DNA from: Hsuehochloa calcarea
Lineage: Eukaryota; Streptophyta; Magnoliopsida; Poales; Poaceae
Length of the DNA: 64,000 nt
Direction: 5' to 3'
Assembly (NCBI GenBank): GCA_036346395.1
Contig: CM070599.1
Span: 30,929,232 to 30,993,231 of the forward strand
Shown here: piece after piece, positions 58,322-64,000 of the stretch
Layout: each line of letters opens with the position of its first letter
How positions within the stretch are numbered: the stretch's first letter is position 1
Made by a program: the position numbers and the translations under genes
The notes under the pieces: generated by a model
What the model was told of the DNA's origin: nothing
Seen by the model: only the letters and a program-made list of their open reading frames with translations
Databases searched by the model: none

Positions 58322-60023
58322 TGAGAGACCATGTGGAGGTCGTCCGTGTGTGTGATGAGTAATTGACATAGGTTTAGGAAGTCGAGTTTGGTTTGGGTGG
58401 TTTGGACCATGTCGTTGCGTGGTGCAATGAGCTCGATCGATTTGGTCAAACTTGGTCGTATGGGATTAGGATGCATATTCTTTGATTCGACAAGTTTGGA
58501 TTTTGTCATGGTAAGTATGTTGGTATTTTCGCTTTCATGTATCGGCGGTGCTATTTGATGTGTTTCTTGTCTATGTGATTGCGGGACATCGGGTGGAGTC
58601 GTGGCGAGACACGGTGGACCGGACTAGGTGCAGTGGCACCGAGGTCGGGCGGTCGGGATGTGTCGAAGACGACGTGGACTCGAGGTGGTTGCGAGGCGTG
58701 CGAGACGAGGCGCGAAGCTTCCTGAAGGTGTGGGAGGCGAAGCGGGAATTTCGCAAGGTGCACAAGCGGGAGCGAGGCTCGATTAGTTTTAGCGGGCGAA
58801 CGGGTGGAGACCCGTTAGCCATGGGCTATAAATAGGATGGATGGGCTGCTGCCCGAGTGAGCACTGGGTGGAATTAGGTTTTAGAGTCAAAAGAGGCTTT
58901 GTGAGGTTGTTTCTCTTTTGCTCTTTAGTGGTTGAGAGTGGAGGAAGGCGCAGTGTGTGCTCCCTGCGTGTCCCCTCTTGATGAGTTCTTGAGTGGTTCT
59001 CCTCCTCTCCAAAGCATGTAGTGTGAGTGTGTTCTTGTGTTGGGAGAGTGAGGAGATGGATTGAGAATCTTGTAATCATCCCTCTGGTTCTAATGTCCAT
59101 GCGTATGGGGATGTATTTATTTGTATTTCGCTCTTGATTCAAGAAATGAAAATCAAGTTTGCATTCCTGTTCTTATATTTCCTTCGATTCTCTCTGTGAT
59201 GGACTTGTGAGTTTTTTTTTCTTGTTGGTTCTTGCTAGTGAGCTGCAAAATGGATTGCTCTATGTTGGGATAGTGCCCCAAGATCATTTGATCGATTTTT
59301 CCAAGAGCTAATCTTGTTAAATCTCAGATTTCACTTTTTGGCATCCTCTGTTCTTCATTTCCTCTTCTAGGGTTTTTGATGAAATTCTTGATTTCCTTGA
59401 GGATTTGGCCTAAGACTCATGCTAGCATGTCCGAGGTTATTACTAACCTTCTTGCAAAATCTCATGAGCCAAGGTTGAGAGATTGTGGAGCATTTCGGTT
59501 TTTGCCCGGTTTTGCATCCTTCTTCGTTCAAATGCAAGAAGATAGGAACTTTGGAATGGATCTCTGAGATATTTGTTTGGAATAGGTTCCTAGTGTCTTT
59601 AGGGAGGTGTGGTTCAAATCTCGTAGAGTTTGGCCAAGCGGTTCAAAAGTTACGTCGATTTTCGTTTTGAAACCCGAGAGGTTTTACTGCTCCGGGACAA
59701 TCGGATGAACCGGCTTAACACTTGTGGTTGTACGGACTGCGGTACAACCGCCATTGCTCATGGGTTGTGCGGATCTGTGGTACAACCGGCCGCTTGCCCG
59801 TGGTTGTACCGATTGTCCCGATTTCTTGGTTCTTCCTCGCTTTTGTTTCTTTGAGCTTTGGGGGTGAGGAGTGGATTCAACATAAGACTTCCTCTGTGCT
59901 TAATCATTGATCTTCATAGCTCTCATAGCTATTGGAGTAATTTACAAGTTGAATCCATTCTTTGCGAAAAAGATTAGGTGCTCCTATTCACCCCCCCCCT
60001 CTAGTCGCCTTTCCGGTCCTTCA
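58322..60023 (+). repeat. 3' LTR of the copia element
   Basis: 1,702 bp with the same ends as the 5' LTR and a C-run of ten near 59,990. TATAAATA at 58,827-58,834. Confidence 0.96.
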
Positions 60024-60028
60024 GCGTG

Positions 60029-60751
60029 GACAGGGGAGTAACCTATTTGACATCTGTAGGTGTCTTATCTGTATGACAAGATGATGCCGAGAGGGAACAA
60101 ACAGAAAAATAGTGCCCCGACAATGGGCCATGAAAAGCAAAGCGCGTGTGCAAATGTTACAAAATCATAATATAAAAACATTACTAGTTGATTGCAAAGT
60201 TCTAACATGTTTCAGGCACAAGTAGGAAAATCTACCTCTTTATAGTCGGGTTTCCTTTACAAGGCTTAGCACGACGAAAGAAATCCATCCTTTGAGCTTG
60301 ACAGAGATAGTGCCCCTCAAATATTTCCTATGACATTTAACACATAAATGCATTAAGTAGAATTAAAACCTATGCTATTTCCTTCTTGTTTTTTCTGAAC
60401 CAAAAGATTCAACAAAATGAGTGTCCTTGATATCATGAGTGAAGTACTTGTCAATCATGAGTAAAATATAATCGAACCCAACTGAAGTCTTGATTTCCTA
60501 GCACTAGTCAGCAGATACTTCTAAATCCTGCTAGGTAATCTTGAAAAATAATGTAATATTGACAAAGAGAATCCTTAAAAAGGTGAATCACTACCGATAA
60601 GCTCTGGTTCTAGATGCTTCTTTTTCATACAAAGATGCTGGCATGCTACCATGCAAATAACCATAGTGACAAGAAAAAGAAAATGACCCTGATAGTAAGG
60701 GAGGATACTAGATCAAAACCATTGATAAAGAGCAACATAAATCTCACAAAC
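60029..60751 (-). other. Possible decayed exons, minus strand
   Basis: Two minus-strand stretches read like exons. About 60,490-60,365 encodes T-S-V-G-F-D-Y-I-L-L-M-I-D-K-Y-F. About 60,335-60,241 encodes H-Y-L-C-Q-A-Q-R-M-D-F-F-R-R-A-K, preceded by AG and followed by GT. I do not recognise the family. They may be part of the gene whose GC-rich 5' end lies at 60,752-62,847 and which the copia element cut on its other side. Confidence 0.3.
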
Positions 60752-62847
60752 TCAATTGCTATGCAAAAGATTTAGGGGAGGAGAAGGGAGGAGGAGAATG
60801 GCGGCCACGGCTCGTGGGAGGAGGAGGGAGGAGGGCGGCATCGGGGGAGGAGGAGGACGGTGGCGACGGCTCACAGGAGGAACGACAGCATCAGGGATGC
60901 GTAGATCTAGTGGGGCGGCACCTAGAGGAGGAGGCCAGCGTGCGGGCCCGGTCGGAGGCGGGAGGCGGCACCCAGATATAGTTGGGGGTAGGCGGTCGAG
61001 AGAGGACGTCGTGGCCGGCGGCGGTTTGGAGGAGAAGGGCATGACGATGGTGTTGGAAATATGCCCTAGAGGCAATCATAGAGATGACGATATTTCATTA
61101 TGTTCATGTTTTTGATAATATGTTATCATGTTCCTTGAATGAATCATTTGCTATAGATCAATAAGTATGCGACTTGTTGGTGAAACTCTTTAACTTATAT
61201 GATGTCATTCTAAATGTATCCCTGGTCGGAACACCAGTGACTCTATGACTAGCACATGTATTGATTGATGACCTAGTTTCACCGGTCATGGATATAGAGA
61301 TATCAAATCAATAATGTGAGCATATGTTAGAGAACATGGGGTTGGATAGACCCATCATTGAGACACTATTGAGATTGTTATGAATCTTTGTGTCATTAGT
61401 TGGTCTCAAGTAATGATGACGTATAATCCTTAGACCTGAGATCAGCATGGTTCCCTACATGTGTAATAGCACTCTTAGGGGTTGCCAAATGCTAATCGTA
61501 ACTGAGTAGTTATAAAGGTAGCTTTCGGGTATGCTATGAAACATGCGAAGGTTTGTGACTGGTCGAGATGGGATTTGCCCCTCCTAACATAACAGGAGAG
61601 ATGTCTCTGGGCCCCTCGTGGTGATCGGATAAAGAAAGTGCATGGCCATGCCACTAGTGGTCGAAGTGTCGACCACATGATGTTATCCGACACTCGATCG
61701 AGAAAGTATTGAACAGTCCATAGATGACACAACATCTCACCTGGAGTTCAACCAGACATCGTGAAGCAAAGGGAGAGTGCATGAGTAGGTCGCTTAGTTC
61801 GATCAATTACGGACTAGTCGTATGGAGATACATGCTGGTCGTAGACTGGTCGGACGTAATCACAGAATGGTAATGACCTGGTCGTAAGGAGTTACGAACT
61901 GGTCAGGACCAAATACGATCTGGTCGTATGGAGATACGAACTGATCGTAAGTGATGAGGACCTGATCATAGATCATATTACATCAAGGTTCGTCCGGTTT
62001 ATTCTATGTGTTTTTGGGAATCGTTATGTGCTGCTAGGTACCGCTAACGACTAGTGGTCGGAGAACAGTTTTCGAGTCATAACCGATTACACGTGAACCT
62101 GTGGGGTCGCACACTTAAAGGGCTAGGAATTGTTTCGAATGGTGATCCAAATTCGTATAGGCCACCAGTTCCTAATGGGCCTCAAGTTCGAGACCCATCA
62201 TGGATGCCTATATAAAGAGGGGTGGTCGCATAAGGTGGATGCAGAGGATGATCTTTGGAAGAACTCCTGAAACCCTAATAGCCACGCCTTCTCAACCACA
62301 CTGTCGGCGCTAGCACTCCAGTGTGTGGTGATCCTACCCCGTACGTGTGGATACCTCGGAGGTGTTGTTGCGAAGCATCAGCACTAGGATGATCCGCGAC
62401 TTGTGTTGATCACCGGAGTCGGAGGAGAAGTCACGTGGTGAGTACGACCACTCGGAGGAGCAGACGCGCGGCAAGTACGACCACTCGAAGGAGGAGACGC
62501 GTCGTGAGTACGACTACGACTGCATCAACTCGCTACAACGACACTACTTCCGCTACGAGTCATCGCGTCTAGCGGTAATCTCATGATCTATTACTAGCGG
62601 TGGTTCCTTGGTTGCGCGGTAAAATCTTGTTTGTGCTATCGTAGCTTTGCCGCGTTCCCCAACAAATGGCTCGGGGGAGGAGGAGGAGAGCAAGGCGGCG
62701 CCACTTGGGGGAGGAGGTGAAGGGAAAGGCTCCGCAAGCTGGGAGGAGGAGGACGGGGGGCGGGGTGGGGCGATGGCGTGGGAGAGAGGAGGAGGAGGAG
62801 GAGAAGGAGCGGGGCGGCAGTGCGTGAGGGAGGTGGGAGGAGGACAC
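60752..62847 (-). pseudogene. Pro/Ser-rich open frame interrupted by a solo LTR
   Basis: On the minus strand 62,847-62,665 begins M-S-S-S-H-L-P-H-A-L-P-P-R-S-F and reaches L-L-L-P-R-A-I at the LTR junction. Across the LTR, 61,050-60,752 continues in the same frame (V-M-P-F-S-S-K-P-P-P-A) to a stop. Without the LTR the frame is about 160 codons. It is Pro/Ser/Leu-rich with GGA-type repeats on the other strand, so it may be only a GC-rich first exon or transit-peptide-like region, or not a gene. A CCCTAGCCCTAG motif upstream (62,862-62,880, minus) is leader-like. Confidence 0.4.
61051..62664 (+). mobile_element. Solo LTR (1,614 bp), Angela/BARE-like copia
   Basis: Starts TGTTGGAAATATGCCCTAGA and ends CGTTCCCCAACA, the known ends of Angela/BARE-type LTRs in grasses. 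Flanks GATGG (61,046-61,050) and AATGG (62,665-62,669) match at four of five bases. A TATA-like CCTATATAAAGAGG lies near 62,210. The interior (61,790-61,990) has repeated CTGGTCGTA..GAGATACGAACTG words. No internal genes are present. The GC-rich frame on both sides is continuous once the LTR is removed. Confidence 0.93.
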
Positions 62848-62869
62848 GGGTGGGTTGGGACGGCGCTAG

Positions 62870-63185
62870 GGCTAGGGTTCGGGTTCAGGAGGAGGTGGTA
62901 GAGGGGCTTTTGTTCCGTGGCAAACGCGGATAATTTTCTCTCAACTTTAGGGGCAAAGTTGGAATGAGGGTTACGGTAAACTCACTGCGGGCGGCTTTCG
63001 ACTTTGATGAAAAGCAGGAGAGAAAAACAATGTGTTTGGAACGGCTACCGGGCTTTTCGAGGGAAAAACCCGGGTTGAGCTCCAAAGCTTATATGTGTAT
63101 TGCTCCATCAGATATGCAATTATTGTCACTCAATAGGCAGGCACGCGTACTAGTTAGCTAAACGCGGCAAGGTAGCTACGGGGCA
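62870..63185. other. Spacer, nothing recognised
   Basis: No gene or element identified. An imperfect inverted pair around 63,040-63,080 (GGCTTTTCGAGGG / AACCCGGGTTGAGC) is short. Confidence 0.35.
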
Positions 63186-63483
63186 TGAAACTTTACAATG
63201 AGACCTGAAAATCTGCAATATTTTACTTCCGAAAAATTAAGAAGTCCGAATGTTCGCATGGAATTTTTTTTGTTGCCTTTCAAGAATGGGGCTTGAACTC
63301 GTGCCCTTCCGGACCCGCACCTGGAGCGCAACTTTACAACGAGACTTGAAAATCTGCAACATTTTACTTCCAAAAAATTAAGTCCTAATATTCGCATGAA
63401 AAAGAGTGTTGCCCGTCAAGAATGGGATTTGAACCCATGCCCTTTCGGACCCGTACCTGAAACTGGCGCCTTGGGGCACTCCC
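63186..63483 (-). repeat. Tandem pair of tRNA-Leu-derived repeats
   Basis: On the minus strand 63,483-63,414 reads AAGGCGCCAGTTTCAGGTAC..GGTCCGAAAGGGCATGGGTTCAAATCCCAT. This is the anticodon arm, variable arm and T arm of plant tRNA-Leu(CAG), with a degraded D arm and a mismatch in the anticodon stem. It is followed by a tail (TTCATGCGAATATT..GTTGCAGATTTTCAAGTCTCGTTGTAAAG). The same unit, more diverged, recurs about 136 bp further on (63,330-63,186). The T-loop GGTTCAAAT is intact in the first copy. This fits a tRNA-derived SINE or a tandemly copied tRNA pseudogene, not a working tRNA gene. Confidence 0.75.
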
Positions 63484-63767
63484 AATAATTAACTATCCAC
63501 ATGTGATGTTGCAAAGTGTTCAAGACAAAGAGAGAAAACAGTATTTTGCATGAGATATTACATGAGCACACAAACCAACAAAGAAGACATAGGTAAAACA
63601 TGCATTGGGGGAGGGATGAGTGTTGTGTCTATCTATACAGTTTTTTAGCCCGCCATGCTCTTGCTGCCGCCGTGCTCACCTCCAAACCGGATTCGATCGG
63701 ATCTAGACAGCACCGACTATGAGGCATCAGTGGATCACCACCGGAGGGGAGGGAGAAAACAGTAGAG
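63484..63767. other. Spacer, nothing recognised
   Basis: AT-rich to about 63,640, then mixed. No gene supported. Confidence 0.35.
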
Positions 63768-63870
63768 GTGAGGCAATTGTCACTGGTTGAAATAGCGACA
63801 GGGTCCTATCACCACTCCATCTAGCAATAGGGCCCTGTCGCCTTTTCAACAGTCAATATGGACTCATGTT
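63768..63870. repeat. Imperfect hairpin: CACTGGTTGAAATAGCGACAG / CTGTCGCCTTTTCAACAGT
   Basis: Arms at about 63,780-63,808 and 63,832-63,862 are near reverse complements around GCGACAGGGTCCT and AGGGCCCTGTCGC, with a short loop. It could be an end of a transposon running past the window. Confidence 0.55.
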
Positions 63871-63906
63871 TGTTTTTACTGTCTATTTTCGACCATATAT
63901 TTTGTG

Positions 63907-64000
63907 GACAAATTACAATGATATTATAAAACATTCAGCACAATGTCATCATATTATTTGTCGACAAATCATAATGATATTGCAGAACATTCAGCGCAAT
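63907..64000. repeat. 56-bp tandem repeat at the window edge
   Basis: GACAAATTACAATGATATT at 63,907 recurs at 63,963 as GACAAATCATAATGATATT with the following ACATTCAGCRCAAT conserved; the array runs off the window. Confidence 0.8.

Larger units (their letters stand above)
48908..60023 (+). mobile_element. 11.1-kb copia retrotransposon (SIRE/Maximus-like), TSD GCGTG
   Basis: LTRs of 1,694 bp (48,908-50,601) and 1,702 bp (58,322-60,023) start TGAGAGACC and end GGTCCTTCA. Perfect 5-bp duplications GCGTG lie at 48,903-48,907 and 60,024-60,028. Between them, in copia order, are a primer site, gag with two zinc knuckles, protease, integrase, reverse transcriptase and a polypurine tract. Long LTRs, a coiled-coil-rich extended gag, and a 2.1-kb stretch between RT and the polypurine tract fit the SIRE/Maximus lineage, which sometimes carries an envelope-like gene there; no such frame remains. 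All genes are broken by many 1-2 nt indels although the LTRs are still very similar. Confidence 0.96.

Noticed and set aside
63414..63483. Functional tRNA-Leu gene
   Set aside because: The D arm and acceptor stem are degraded and the anticodon stem has a mismatch; treated as a tRNA-derived repeat.

Overview
The window is a transposon-rich stretch of a grass (Poaceae) nuclear genome. I base this on intron-containing plant genes with GT-AG splice sites, a chloroplast-targeted DEG8-type protease, a CLE-type signalling peptide with its plant-specific motif, and grass-type LTR retrotransposons, including a solo LTR that starts like the Angela/BARE group. There is no CRISPR array, operon or rRNA gene. 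Five host loci were recognised. Most of the rest is mobile DNA, much of it nested.

Layout. 1-2.5 kb: unassigned AT-rich DNA, an LTR fragment and a (TA)n/(CA)n microsatellite. 2.5-7.7 kb: a degraded chromodomain Ty3/gypsy element (Reina-like) whose reverse transcriptase core is lost and whose integrase is split by a solo LTR with a perfect 5-bp target duplication. 7.7-9.2 kb: GC-rich sequence and an inverted-repeat element. 9.2-13.2 kb (minus): a NAP1-related (NRP/SET-type) histone chaperone gene lacking the exons for its central NAP core, judged a pseudogene; its introns hold a fold-back element and a solo LTR. 14.5-20.6 kb (minus): a SUV3-type mitochondrial RNA helicase gene with two coding exons. 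A 1-nt frameshift interrupts exon 1, and the 3.9-kb intron holds a young gag-only LTR retrotransposon. 21.5-23.3 kb: a truncated copia element and palindrome-rich repeats. 23.5-29.3 kb (plus): an intact 13-exon DEG8 thylakoid-lumen protease gene. 30.1-31.8 kb: a hAT-like MITE and a 1.06-kb fold-back element. 32.6-32.9 kb (plus): an intronless CLE precursor with the CLE45-type motif. 35.0-37.6 kb: a 2.57-kb solo LTR. 38-41.6 kb: gypsy LTR sequence and RNase H-like and MuDR transposase fragments. 43.5-45.1 kb (plus): a complete four-exon gene for ribosomal protein eL34. 45.4-46.6 kb: a Mutator-like element with a GC-rich interior. 46.9-47.2 kb: an odd AACG-rich array. 48.9-60.0 kb: an 11.1-kb SIRE/Maximus-like copia element with 1.7-kb LTRs and a perfect 5-bp target duplication, its genes broken by many small indels. 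61.0-62.7 kb: an Angela/BARE-like solo LTR inside an older open frame. 63.2-63.5 kb: a tandem tRNA-Leu-derived repeat.

The host genes do not form one pathway, but their order is informative. From memory, unverified, the SUV3-like helicase and DEG8 are also neighbours in Arabidopsis (At5g39840/At5g39830), and in rice a NAP1-related gene, a SUV3-like gene and DEG8 lie together on chromosome 4. The window therefore looks like an old conserved block inflated and partly damaged by retrotransposons. Four solo LTRs with recognisable target duplications, against three elements that still have both LTRs, suggest active loss of elements by LTR recombination. Single-base lesions in the SUV3-like gene and in the large copia element could be real decay or uncorrected long-read errors; DEG8 and eL34 are free of them.
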